Part shown: positions 55,333-63,568 of the stretch, in pieces
Position numbering within the stretch: the stretch's first letter is position 1
Layout: every line of letters starts with the position of its first letter
Assembly (NCBI RefSeq): GCF_017255415.1
Contig: NZ_JAFJZZ010000001.1
Coordinates: 558,001-622,000, forward strand
Length of the DNA stretch: 64,000 nucleotides
From: Clostridium aminobutyricum
GTDB lineage: Bacteria; Bacillota; Clostridia; Peptostreptococcales; Anaerovoracaceae
Direction: 5' to 3'
Translations under genes and position numbers: made by a program
Notes under the pieces: model-generated
Databases searched by the model: none
Seen by the model: only the letters and a program-made list of their open reading frames with translations
Told to the model about the DNA's origin: nothing

Positions 55333-57168
55333 GTGACCTATAAAAGTAAACAAGAGATTCTAAAACAGTATTTTGGATATGATAGTTTTAGAGAAGGGCA
55401 AGCCTTTCTCGTAGATTCTATTTTAGCCGGTAAAGATGTTGTAGGGGTCATGCCAACAGGAGCGGGAAAATCCATCTGCTTTCAAGTTCCCTCCATGATG
55501 TTTGAAGGGATTACCCTTGTTATTTCTCCGCTGATTTCTCTGATGAAGGACCAGGTTAACGCATTGACCCAAGCGGGGATTAAAGCGGCATACTTAAACA
55601 GTTCTCTTACGTTAAATCAGTATCATAGAGTCTTGCAGAATGCAAGAAACGGGGAATATAAACTTCTCTATGTGGCACCGGAACGATTGCTTACAGAAGA
55701 GTTTTTAGACTTTGCACAGAATAGTAACATCGCTATGTTTACCATTGATGAGGCACATTGTATCTCTCAATGGGGGCAGGATTTTCGCCCAAGTTACTTA
55801 AAAATTATTGATTTTTTGAGTCAACTACCAAAACGTCCGGTGGTATCAGCCTTTACGGCCACAGCTACTGCTCAGGTTCGTGAAGATATTGTTTCCAGCT
55901 TGAAGCTTACCAATCCGGAGATTTTAGTCACGGGATTTGATCGAAAAAACTTATCTTTTGAGGTAATAAAACCGGCTGATAAATTTCAGACACTTTGCGA
56001 TTTTCTAAAACAGAAGCAAGAAGAAACGGGAATTATATATTGCACGACAAGAAAAACAGTTGAAGAAGTTTGCGATCGGTTAACGAAACAAGGCTATCTT
56101 GCAACCCGTTATCATGCTGGATTGACAGATCAGGAGAGAAAAGAAAATCAAGACGATTTTATTTTTGACCGGATGAGAATAATTGTTGCGACCAATGCAT
56201 TTGGTATGGGAATCGATAAATCCAATGTATCTTACGTCGTCCATTATAATATGCCAAAGGACCTGGAAAGCTACTATCAAGAAGCCGGACGAGCCGGGCG
56301 TGACGGAGGGCCTGCGGAGTGTGTTTTGTTATATAGCGGGCAAGATGTACGAATGAATCTATTTTTAATCGACAACAACAAGGATGCCGAGTATGCGGAA
56401 ACCGAACTGGAAGAATTGATAAAATCCAAGGATCGAGAACGATTGAAGAAGATGACTTTTTACTGTCACACAAATAATTGCTTGAGGGAATATATTCTCA
56501 ACTATTTCGGCGATACTGCTCCTAACTTTTGCGGTAATTGCAGCAATTGCAAAACGAATTTTGAAACGATAGATATCACAGTAGAGGCACAAAAAATATT
56601 ATCTTGTGTTTACCGTGTGAAGGAGCGCTATGGCGTTAAAACAATCATTGATATCTTGCGTGGAAGCAAAAACGAAAAGATTTTGCATCTGCGATTAGAC
56701 AGCTTACCTACATATGGCATTATGAAAAATGGTGAAAAACAAGTGAGAGAGATCATCAATTATCTGATTTTAAATGATTATTTAGCGCTGACCACCGATC
56801 AATATCCTGTATTAAAGTTGGGCAATCGTTCAAGAGAGATTTTGATTGACAAAGCAGAGATTCAAATGAAACTGGCAAAAGATATAGAAGCGCTTAAACC
56901 AAATAAAAAAGTGAAACCGGAATTGCTAGGAGTTGACCAAATACTTTTGGAACGATTGAAAAAGATCCGGTTGCAGTTTGCATCACAGCAGAAAGTACCT
57001 GCCTTTGTCATATTTACCGACAGTGCTCTTATAGATATGTGTGACAAGTTACCTTTGAATGACAGCGAATTTCTAATGGTTTCCGGTGTAGGAGAAGCAA
57101 AATTAAAACGCTATGGACAGCGATTTATATCAGAAATTTCGGATTTTGTAAGTGGTAAGAATGGCTGA
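55333..57168 (+). CDS. recQ: RecQ-family ATP-dependent DNA helicase
   Basis: 611 aa from GTG 55333 (AGAGGAGAG upstream). Motif 0 FGYDSFREGQ, Walker A MPTGAGKS, motif II DEAHCISQWGQDFRPSY, motif III SAFTATAT, motif V ATNAFGMGIDKSNVSYVVHYNMPKDLESYYQEAGRAGRDG. The RecQ zinc-binding domain is visible (MTFYCHTNNCLREYILNYFGDTAPNFCGNCSNC), then a winged helix and a C-terminal HRDC domain (~525-605). It unwinds recombination and replication intermediates 3'-5'. The length is normal and all motifs intact. It is followed closely by the small membrane protein at 57200. Confidence 0.95.
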   Translation: MTYKSKQEILKQYFGYDSFREGQAFLVDSILAGKDVVGVMPTGAGKSICFQVPSMMFEGITLVISPLISLMKDQVNALTQAGIKAAYLNSSLTLNQYHRVLQNARNGEYKLLYVAPERLLTEEFLDFAQNSNIAMFTIDEAHCISQWGQDFRPSYLKIIDFLSQLPKRPVVSAFTATATAQVREDIVSSLKLTNPEILVTGFDRKNLSFEVIKPADKFQTLCDFLKQKQEETGIIYCTTRKTVEEVCDRLTKQGYLATRYHAGLTDQERKENQDDFIFDRMRIIVATNAFGMGIDKSNVSYVVHYNMPKDLESYYQEAGRAGRDGGPAECVLLYSGQDVRMNLFLIDNNKDAEYAETELEELIKSKDRERLKKMTFYCHTNNCLREYILNYFGDTAPNFCGNCSNCKTNFETIDITVEAQKILSCVYRVKERYGVKTIIDILRGSKNEKILHLRLDSLPTYGIMKNGEKQVREIINYLILNDYLALTTDQYPVLKLGNRSREILIDKAEIQMKLAKDIEALKPNKKVKPELLGVDQILLERLKKIRLQFASQQKVPAFVIFTDSALIDMCDKLPLNDSEFLMVSGVGEAKLKRYGQRFISEISDFVSGKNG

Positions 57169-57199
57169 CAAAATAATAAATGATAGGAAAGTGATAAAG

Positions 57200-57475
57200 A
57201 TGGAAATCAAAAAAATACCAAAATGGGAAGAGAAATCTATAGTTGAAAAACAATTGGCAGTATTGGGTCTAATACTTTCAATTGCTGTTATCATATTAGC
57301 AGCTTTAAGTCTTACAGACGGTTGGCAAGGCACAATAAATGTAGTGGAGTTATTATTAGGATTACTGATGTTGGTTCAAACATTACAATTTTGGAAATAT
57401 AATAAAGCTATTGCTATAATCACTCTTATTGCTGCAATACTTTGCTTTGGTGCTGCAATAGTTTCATTCTTTTGA
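57200..57475 (+). CDS. 91-residue membrane protein, paralogue of the gene at 44572
   Basis: 91 aa from ATG 57200 (AGGAAAG upstream; weaker upstream in-frame starts exist). IPKWEEKSIVEKQLAVLGLILSIAVIILAALSL, then GWQGTINVVELLLGLLMLVQTLQFWKYNKAIAIITLIAAILCFGAAIV: three membrane segments. Same length and strongly similar to the product of 44572-44847. Unknown function. Confidence 0.7.
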   Translation: MEIKKIPKWEEKSIVEKQLAVLGLILSIAVIILAALSLTDGWQGTINVVELLLGLLMLVQTLQFWKYNKAIAIITLIAAILCFGAAIVSFF

Positions 57476-57529
57476 TATGCACAGCTAATACACTTAAAAA
57501 CGAATATTTTAACTAATATTCCTAATCAT

Positions 57530-57590
57530 AAGGGCAATTCCTTTGACAAATATCACATATGGTATTTTCAAAGAGCATTGTCTTTTTTGT
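57530..57590 (+). terminator. Probable intrinsic terminator
   Basis: A long interrupted stem (AGGGCAAT with ATTGTCTT, and CTTTGA with TCAAAG) is followed by six T, about 55 bases after the small membrane gene. Confidence 0.6.
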
Positions 57591-57686
57591 TTATTAAGCG
57601 TCATATCTCTCCTATAATAACCTGTACAAAAAAAGTAGTGCATAAAACGTTAATTTTGTTTATTATAGATAAGGAGCTTCTAAAAG

Positions 57687-57815
57687 ATGAAAAAATTATT
57701 CCAACTAGTATGTTCAATGCGAAGTAAAAACAGGATGATAAATACGATTTGGAGTACATTGAAAGAAGATAAAATTAGCGGAGGAAAAAATAAATGCCTA
57801 AAGAGAATAAGTTAA
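57687..57815 (+). CDS. Possible 42-residue ORF overlapping the permease start
   Basis: ATG 57687 with AAGGAG ~11 bases upstream encodes a 42-residue basic peptide (MKKLFQLVCSMRSKNRMINT...) whose end overlaps the first codons of the permease in another frame. It could be a leader, or chance. The rest of the 318-base gap before the permease shows a terminator and no recognisable purine riboswitch. Confidence 0.3.
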   Translation: MKKLFQLVCSMRSKNRMINTIWSTLKEDKISGGKNKCLKRIS

Positions 57816-59128
57816 ATCAAAAAAACAGTCTTAATAAGTTTTTTAAACTGGATGAATATGGTACTACCGTAAAAACCGAAATAATAGCCGGTATGACTAC
57901 CTTTGTCGCTTCTGTATATATACTGGCAGTAGTCCCGGGCATGCTCAGTGATGCCGGAATGCCTCAAAGCAGTGCACTCGCCGCAGTCATTATCAGTACT
58001 GCCTTTTCAACCATATTGATGGGATTATATGCCAACTTCCCCGTTGTTGTGGCTCCGGGCTTAGGCTTAAGTGCCTTTTTTGCATACACCATCTGCGGAT
58101 CTATGGGTTTAAATTGGCAGACCGCTTTGGGTGCGGTATTCATTTCCGGTATCGTATTTATGATTTTAACGGTAACGAAAGTCAGACAATTGATTATCGA
58201 CAGTGTACCAGAATGTCTGAAAATATCCATTGGCGTGGGAATCGGTCTTTTCATTGCCTTTATCGGCTTTAAGAATGCCGGAGTTATTATAGCGGATCCT
58301 TCCAACTTCGTCGGATTAGGCGATTTAAAAAGTCCGGGAGTCGCGTTGTTTCTTTTTGGTCTGATCCTGTCAAGCCTGCTTTTTGCGAAACAGATAAAAG
58401 GCGGCTTATTGATCGGCATATTAGTGACTACCGTTATCGGCATGTTCATAGGCATTACAAAACTTCCCACTGGATTTGGAGATCTTTTTTCTATCGTTCC
58501 TCCCATTCCGGAAGACACTTTTGCAAAACTCAATATTAAAGAAGCTTTTCAATATGGTATTTTTGCAGTGATTTTTACCATTACCATCGTAGATATGTTT
58601 GATAACATCGGAACTTTGATCGGAGTTTCCAGAAAAGCGAAGCTGATAGGAAAAGACGGGAAAATTAAAAATCTGGATAAGGCTTTAATCAGTGATTCTG
58701 TTGCCACGACGGTGGGAGCTGTGCTGGGTACTTCTACCGTAACTACCTATATTGAGAGTGCAACCGGCGTGTCGGAAGGTGGAAGAACAGGACTTACTGC
58801 CGTAACCACGGGAGTTCTTTATTTGATTACTTTATTTTTTGCACCGCTGTTCTTATTGATACCTACTCAAGCGACAGCACCTGTTTTGGTTATCGTTGGT
58901 ATCCTGATGTTAAGCGACGTTACAATGATTAAATTTACCGATTTTACAGAAGCGCTTCCTGCTTTTTTAACGATCCTGTTGATGCCATTGACTTTCAGTA
59001 TCGCACAAGGCATAGCCTTTGGGTTTATAAGCTACGCTGTTATAAAGCTCATCACAGGCAAAGGGAAAGAGGTACATCCTGTGATGTATATCTTAGCGGT
59101 TTGTTTTATCATACATTTTTTGGTTTAA
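57794..59128 (+). CDS. NCS2-family (AzgA/PbuG-like) purine permease
   Basis: 444 aa, about 13 membrane segments. KTEIIAGMTTFVASVYILAVVPGMLSDAGMP is the AzgA-type opening. NFPVVVAPGLGLSAFFAYTICGSMGLNWQTALGAVFISGIVFMILTV, FTITIVDMFDNIGTLIGVSRKAKL and GTSTVTTYIESATGVSEGGRTGLTAVTTGVLYLITLFFAPLF are the conserved substrate-site helices of the guanine/hypoxanthine/adenine proton symporters. AGGAGG-like GCGGAGG lies just before ATG. It is the last reading before the CAT-like gene and probably a single-gene unit. Confidence 0.92.
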   Translation: MPKENKLNQKNSLNKFFKLDEYGTTVKTEIIAGMTTFVASVYILAVVPGMLSDAGMPQSSALAAVIISTAFSTILMGLYANFPVVVAPGLGLSAFFAYTICGSMGLNWQTALGAVFISGIVFMILTVTKVRQLIIDSVPECLKISIGVGIGLFIAFIGFKNAGVIIADPSNFVGLGDLKSPGVALFLFGLILSSLLFAKQIKGGLLIGILVTTVIGMFIGITKLPTGFGDLFSIVPPIPEDTFAKLNIKEAFQYGIFAVIFTITIVDMFDNIGTLIGVSRKAKLIGKDGKIKNLDKALISDSVATTVGAVLGTSTVTTYIESATGVSEGGRTGLTAVTTGVLYLITLFFAPLFLLIPTQATAPVLVIVGILMLSDVTMIKFTDFTEALPAFLTILLMPLTFSIAQGIAFGFISYAVIKLITGKGKEVHPVMYILAVCFIIHFLV

Positions 59129-59187
59129 AAATGAAAACTTGGAGATGCAGGCTTTGTATATGAAAAATCGTGAGGAAGAAGAAGTCC

Positions 59188-59210
59188 GGTGATAAAGAAC
59201 CTTGTCACCG
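59188..59210 (+). promoter_or_regulatory. Leader hairpin before the CAT-like gene
   Basis: CGGTGA...TCACCG hairpin in the 160-base space before the CAT-like start. It lacks a T run and does not cover the ribosome site, so it is unlike the classical cat attenuators. Confidence 0.3.
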
Positions 59211-59288
59211 AGGAAAAAACTTTGTGTCATAAATGTGGGAATGCTACTAATTTTTAAGCAAATGGCTAAACGAAAAGGGGAGGATATC

Positions 59289-59918
59289 ATGGATAGTAAG
59301 TACAGAGTAATTGATGAACACAATTGGAAAAGAGCTTTGCATTGTCAAATATTCAGGAATAGTATAGAACCATCCTATTGCGTTACTTTTGAGTTGGATA
59401 TAACGAATTTCTTAGCAAAAATTCGAGCAATGAAATATCCCTTTACATTATCTCTTATCTTTACAGTTTCTAAATGTGCAAACGATATTGAAGAGTTTCG
59501 ATATCGCTTCTTAGATGGCCAGATTGTACTTTATGATATCATTCATACAGCTTTTACATATTTGGACAAGGACACTGAACTGTTTAAGGTTGTCAACGTC
59601 GAAATACAAGATTCTTTAGAACGCTATATTGCTGTCGCTGCTCAAAAATCCGCAAATCAAAAAGAATATTTTGCAGGACCGCTAGGCAATGATGTGTTTC
59701 AATTTTCACCTATGCCATGGGTATCATACACACACATCTCCCACACCAATTCTGGCAAAAAAGATAATGCCACCCCTTTATTCGATTGGGGGAAATATTT
59801 TGAGAGGGGGGAGAAATGGATACTTCCTTTCTCTGTTCAAGTACATCATTCTTTTGTAGATGGAGTACATATTGGAAAGCTGGCGGATTCTTTGCAAAAT
59901 TATTTGAACATGTTCTAA
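59289..59918 (+). CDS. Chloramphenicol-acetyltransferase-like protein
   Basis: 209 aa from ATG 59289 (AAAAGGGGAGG upstream; an upstream in-frame ATG at 59202 is not supported). Slightly shorter than type A CATs (~219). The catalytic block reads QVHHSFVDGVHIGKLADSLQNYL (HHxxxDG, catalytic His ~187). MPWVSYTHISH corresponds to the PWISFT substrate segment, and FTLSLIFTVSKCAND to the trimer interface. CAT O-acetylates chloramphenicol with acetyl-CoA. Many genomic CAT-like proteins acetylate other substrates, so resistance is likely but not certain. No mobile-element ends are next to it. Confidence 0.85.
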   Translation: MDSKYRVIDEHNWKRALHCQIFRNSIEPSYCVTFELDITNFLAKIRAMKYPFTLSLIFTVSKCANDIEEFRYRFLDGQIVLYDIIHTAFTYLDKDTELFKVVNVEIQDSLERYIAVAAQKSANQKEYFAGPLGNDVFQFSPMPWVSYTHISHTNSGKKDNATPLFDWGKYFERGEKWILPFSVQVHHSFVDGVHIGKLADSLQNYLNMF

Positions 59919-59999
59919 ATGATGAATGTTCACTTATGAGATAATAAACATAACGGATTGGTTGGCAATTTTAAATAACATTGTAGAAATGGATTATTT

Positions 60000-60449
60000 A
60001 TGAAGAAAATTTTAATTATATCGGATACACATGGACTGCTGCGGGATGAAGTGAAAGCGGAATTATCTGCTTCAGATTGTATCATTCACGCGGGGGACAT
60101 GAATACCCCATCCGTTCTTCAAGCCCTAAACGAGCAGGGAAATTTGTTTGTTGTTCGGGGGAATAATGATAAGGAATGGGCTGAAAATTTACCGAAAATC
60201 CTTACAATAGCGATTGAAGGAATTCAAATCTTAATCGTGCATAATAAGAAGGACGTTCCGAAGGATCTGACGGATATTGATGTGGTGATTTATGGCCATT
60301 CTCATAAATATGATGCGAAAGTAATAGATGGGGTGTTATGGCTGAATCCAGGCAGCTGTGGAAAACGCCGGTTTGATTTGGAAATCAGCATGTGCCGCCT
60401 GTATATTGATCAAGGAACCTATAAATTTGAGAAAATAGTTATTACTTAA
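60000..60449 (+). CDS. YfcE/MJ0936-type metallophosphoesterase
   Basis: 149 aa, full length for the family. MKKILIISDTHGLLRDEVKAEL gives the D-x-H metal motif, IIHAGDMNTPSVL the GD motif, VVRGNNDKE the GNxD motif, ILIVHNKKD the His, and VVIYGHSHKYDAKVIDGVLWLNPGSCGKRR the GHSH pair and NPGS. All are intact. These cytosolic enzymes cleave phosphodiesters such as bis-pNPP in vitro; the natural substrate is unclear. The ribosome site is poor. Monocistronic. Confidence 0.92.
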   Translation: MKKILIISDTHGLLRDEVKAELSASDCIIHAGDMNTPSVLQALNEQGNLFVVRGNNDKEWAENLPKILTIAIEGIQILIVHNKKDVPKDLTDIDVVIYGHSHKYDAKVIDGVLWLNPGSCGKRRFDLEISMCRLYIDQGTYKFEKIVIT

Positions 60450-60490
60450 TTTGAATATATATTTTACAGTAAAATATCATCAAAAACAGG

Positions 60491-60535
60491 TTGACAACTG
60501 TGTACCAGAATGCTATAGTTCAGGTATACAGTTGT
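60491..60535 (+). promoter_or_regulatory. BlaI-type promoter and operator
   Basis: TTGACA (60491-60496), 17 bases, TATAGT (60514-60519). The inverted repeats ACAACTGTGTACC (60494-60506) and GGTATACAGTTGT (60523-60535) flank the -10; they match at 12 of 13 positions and carry the TACA/TGTA cores of BlaI/MecI boxes. Confidence 0.8.
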
Positions 60536-60561
60536 TTACTTTTATAAAGGGGGTTACATAG

Positions 60562-60942
60562 ATGAAGCAAATCAATTTATCTGATGGGGAGTGGAGCATT
60601 ATGAATGTACTATGGCAGGACGCTCCCAGGACCATTACTCAGCTTACAACTGCACTGAAAGAATCCAAGGGGTGGAGCAAGCATACCATTATCACTATGC
60701 TTGGGCGAATGGAAGCAAAGGGAGTAGTAAGATATGAAGAAGGGATCAGAGCAAAGCAGTATTATCCGGCAGTTGAACGAACCGAAACGGCATTGGGTGA
60801 AACGGAGAATTTTCTCGAGAGAGTTTATTCGGGAAGTATCGGACTAATGGTGAACACCATGGTAGAGAAGAATAGTTTATCAAAGGGAGAAATTGACGAA
60901 CTGTACGCTATATTGAAAAAGGCAGAGGAGGAAGTAACATGA
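60562..60942 (+). CDS. BlaI/MecI-family repressor
   Basis: 126 aa. LSDGEWSIMNVLWQDAPRTITQLTTALKESKGWSKHTIITMLGRMEAKGVVRYEEGIRAKQYYPAVER is the BlaI winged helix, followed by the dimerisation helices where BlaR-induced cleavage happens. GGGGGTTAC precedes ATG. It overlaps the BlaR1-like gene by 4 bases (ATGA), and its promoter holds a matching inverted repeat, so autorepression of the pair is expected. No beta-lactamase gene is present, so the target may be elsewhere or the system may answer another wall stress. Confidence 0.93.
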   Translation: MKQINLSDGEWSIMNVLWQDAPRTITQLTTALKESKGWSKHTIITMLGRMEAKGVVRYEEGIRAKQYYPAVERTETALGETENFLERVYSGSIGLMVNTMVEKNSLSKGEIDELYAILKKAEEEVT

Positions 60943-62654
60943 TTAATACAATCTTATCTTCCTCTGTACTGATTTTGATCATACTTGCTATACGGTTTGT
61001 GTTTAAGGGGAAAATCAATCCGATGGTGCAATACGGTCTCTGGGGCCTTGTGGTTCTGCGGCTGGCAATCTTTAATTTGTTAAATATCCATCCGATAGAA
61101 AGCACATTAAGTGTAATGAATGCAGCAGGCAATGTGACAAAAACCATACAGGGAACTTCGACGGCAGAACAAGTTATTGCAGGCAATGCACAGGTTGGAA
61201 CCCATAATACTGCTATAGATATTATGAATAATGTGAAGACAGGCATCATGATCAGCGGAGACGGAATTTCCGCAGCAGCAGCTATAGATTGGCAGCTTGT
61301 GATTATGATTGTTTGGGCAATCGGGACGATTACTTTAGGGTTATGGCTTCTTATTGTAAATCTTAAATTTAGCAAGAAGATTGTTGAAAAGAGAAGCTTC
61401 CTACTGTCTGTTGAAACAGACCACCAGGGAAAAAGTCTGCCTGTGTACGTGGCTGACGGTCTGTATTCACCTTGTCTGATGGGACATAGAGGTGAAATCG
61501 CTATCTATGTGACTTCTAAAGTGGCTGCTGATAAGGAAAAGTTGCGCTATGCCATTGAACACGAATTGTGCCACTACAAACATCACGATCTGGAGTGGTC
61601 TATCCTTCGAGGTTTGCTGTTGGTTTTCTATTGGTTTAATCCGTTGGTATGGGTAGCTGCTATAATGTCCAAAAGAGACTGTGAACTGGCTTGTGATTAT
61701 GGTGTGATAAAGGAAATGAGTAAAGAAGACAGGCTGACTTATGGGAAAACATTGGTGGATTTAATAAACCAGCGAGAGAAGAAAAATAATGTTTTACAAA
61801 TTGCTACTACGATGTATGGCAGTTCAAATGGAATAAAGGAAAGAGTTACTATGATAGCAAAGAATAAGAAAATGAAGGTTACTACCTTGATTGCAGCACT
61901 TCTGATTGTGTCACTATCGGTAGGCTGTACATTTACGACGGCACCGAAGCATGAAAAGGATTCGAGTCCTGATCAACAAACGGAGATTACGGCTTTCGCC
62001 ACGAAATGGGCGGATGCATTTTCCCAAAGAGATGCAAAGACCATTTATGACTTATGTGAAAATGAAACGTTGTATTTGACCATTGGCAGCGTGGGTGAAA
62101 GTGGCGATTTATGGATGGGGATATCAAGCCCATGGCCGTGGAATAAAGATTACAAGATTGAAATAGTCGATTCGTCTACAATTGATATTTATTACTATTT
62201 CAGAACATCAAGTCCAACGGTTTATGCCGCAAAAGAAACCGTCACTATTAAGAAGATAGACGGTGCCTATAAGGCGGTAGGGGATAGCTGGAAACATTTT
62301 GATAAGGTCAAGTCGAAGGCAGAATTTGATGAAGCGTACAAACTCGGATTCCCTGACTTTACAGAATTTGCTGCAACCTATCAGTTCCAAGCAGATGAAA
62401 ATGCAGATTATAATCAGGGCAGAAAAGAAATCCTAGAGAATCCTGCCACCGCAGCCATTGACCAATTAAATCTCGACGGGGCCAAGGTAAGCGACGTTAC
62501 TTACCAACCAGTATACAAAAAAGCCGTGGTTACATTTGCATGGCAAGACGGCGAAGTTACTGTCAATTTAATTCAGCCAACATTTAAAGATGAAAATGGC
62601 ACCGAAAGACAGGCAACGATATGGATCGTCGTTAATGAAGAGCAGGCTAATTGA
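60939..62654 (+). CDS. BlaR1/MecR1-type M56 membrane peptidase with extra C-terminal domain
   Basis: 571 aa. Membrane helices at ~3-20, ~28-45 and ~115-140 flank a poorly conserved loop. The cytoplasmic M56 peptidase has RYAIEHELCHYKHHDLEWSILRGLLLVFYWFNPLVW (HExxH zinc site) and SKRDCELACDYGVIKEM (third ligand region). A fourth helix (TTLIAALLIVSLSVGC, ~305-325) leads to an exported domain (~340-571) resembling SnoaL/DUF4829-like ligand folds (ITAFATKWADAFSQRDAKTIYDLCENE) rather than the penicillin-binding sensor of true BlaR1. So the signal sensed is probably not a beta-lactam. Translation is coupled to the repressor. Confidence 0.88.
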   Translation: MINTILSSSVLILIILAIRFVFKGKINPMVQYGLWGLVVLRLAIFNLLNIHPIESTLSVMNAAGNVTKTIQGTSTAEQVIAGNAQVGTHNTAIDIMNNVKTGIMISGDGISAAAAIDWQLVIMIVWAIGTITLGLWLLIVNLKFSKKIVEKRSFLLSVETDHQGKSLPVYVADGLYSPCLMGHRGEIAIYVTSKVAADKEKLRYAIEHELCHYKHHDLEWSILRGLLLVFYWFNPLVWVAAIMSKRDCELACDYGVIKEMSKEDRLTYGKTLVDLINQREKKNNVLQIATTMYGSSNGIKERVTMIAKNKKMKVTTLIAALLIVSLSVGCTFTTAPKHEKDSSPDQQTEITAFATKWADAFSQRDAKTIYDLCENETLYLTIGSVGESGDLWMGISSPWPWNKDYKIEIVDSSTIDIYYYFRTSSPTVYAAKETVTIKKIDGAYKAVGDSWKHFDKVKSKAEFDEAYKLGFPDFTEFAATYQFQADENADYNQGRKEILENPATAAIDQLNLDGAKVSDVTYQPVYKKAVVTFAWQDGEVTVNLIQPTFKDENGTERQATIWIVVNEEQAN

Positions 62655-62680
62655 TACGGATAGACGATTCCAATTAAATA

Positions 62681-62715
62681 AAAATAGAGACTCCGGCAGG
62701 AGTCTCTATTTTTAT
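62681..62715. terminator. Bidirectional terminator
   Basis: A 14-bp stem, AAAATAGAGACTCC with GGAGTCTCTATTTT, with A and T runs on its two sides. It lies between the convergent BlaR1-like and TetR genes. Confidence 0.9.
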
Positions 62716-62723
62716 CTTCTCTA

Positions 62724-63377
62724 TTAAATTTTTGAACGAACAAGGGGTAAAAAAATAGTATCGATGATTTCCATAAGGGTTTCATCCGAAATAGGCACTT
62801 GGGTAACCAGAAATTCGTACCGAATTAAATCAAAAGGGAGTGAAACGATTCGAGTACTAATCTTATCGGCATTGAGTTCTCCTCGTTTCTCTGCATTTTT
62901 CAGAATAGTCATAATGATTGTGTTCCATTTCTCATCGATGTTGGAGTTCCGTAACCGCGGAAAGGAGGTAATGATATCCTTCCCCAAATGCTCTAGCAGG
63001 AGACCATGTATGGTCTCGGCACCCACTATCTGCATGGGCGTAGTGATTCTACGCATCAGCGTTAAAATATCGTCACGAAGGTCTCCGGTATTCGGAACAT
63101 CTTCAGTAGGTCTAGGCACATGTTTGTGCAACGCTGCAACAATAAGCAATGACTTGCTAGGCCAACGGCGATAGACTGTCGCTTTGTTTGTTTTTGCACG
63201 AACAGCGACTCCTTCCATGGTCATATGTGCATAACCCATTTCGTTAAGTTCATCCCAGGCTGCCTGAAGAATTGCATTCTCAAGAGTTTTTCCTCGGCGT
63301 CGTGTATTGGTGGGATGATTCTCATCACAAATAGATTGGTCAGAAGGAGAAAGATGACCTCTATTTTTTTTATCCAT
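62724..63377 (-). CDS. TetR-family transcriptional regulator
   Basis: 217 aa. After a ~28-residue charged leader, RGKTLENAILQAAWDELNEMGYAHMTMEGVAVRAKTNKATVYRRWPSKSLLIVAALHKH is the TetR helix-turn-helix (variant with YRRWPSK). The helical ligand domain follows (TTPMQIVGAETIHGLLLEHLGKDII...). GAGGAATCAAT precedes ATG 63377. It is divergent from an efflux membrane-fusion protein, with a 27-bp palindrome between them, so it almost certainly represses that exporter. Confidence 0.92.
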   Translation of the reverse strand: MDKKNRGHLSPSDQSICDENHPTNTRRRGKTLENAILQAAWDELNEMGYAHMTMEGVAVRAKTNKATVYRRWPSKSLLIVAALHKHVPRPTEDVPNTGDLRDDILTLMRRITTPMQIVGAETIHGLLLEHLGKDIITSFPRLRNSNIDEKWNTIIMTILKNAEKRGELNADKISTRIVSLPFDLIRYEFLVTQVPISDETLMEIIDTIFLPLVRSKI

Positions 63378-63448
63378 ATTGATTCCTCATTCCAAAAACT
63401 TTTTATTTTTTCTCTATTGCATTCTATATGGTTCTATTATATCATACA

Positions 63449-63475
63449 AATAAGGAACTTAAAGTTCCTTATTTA
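63449..63475. promoter_or_regulatory. TetR operator palindrome
   Basis: AAATAAGGAACTT-A-AAGTTCCTTATTT, a perfect 13-1-13 dyad between the divergent TetR and efflux genes, of the size and position of a TetR operator. Confidence 0.8.
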
Positions 63476-63568
63476 AAAAATTGCACAAATGCAAAAAGGA
63501 TTAATCCGTTGATAGGAAGGCGCCACAATCACGGAAAGAAGCTCAACACATGAAAGGGGTAATAGAAA

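Noticed and set aside
57476-57793. Possible purine riboswitch before the NCS2 permease
   Set aside because: The conserved junction sequences of purine and PRPP/xanthine-type riboswitches are absent.
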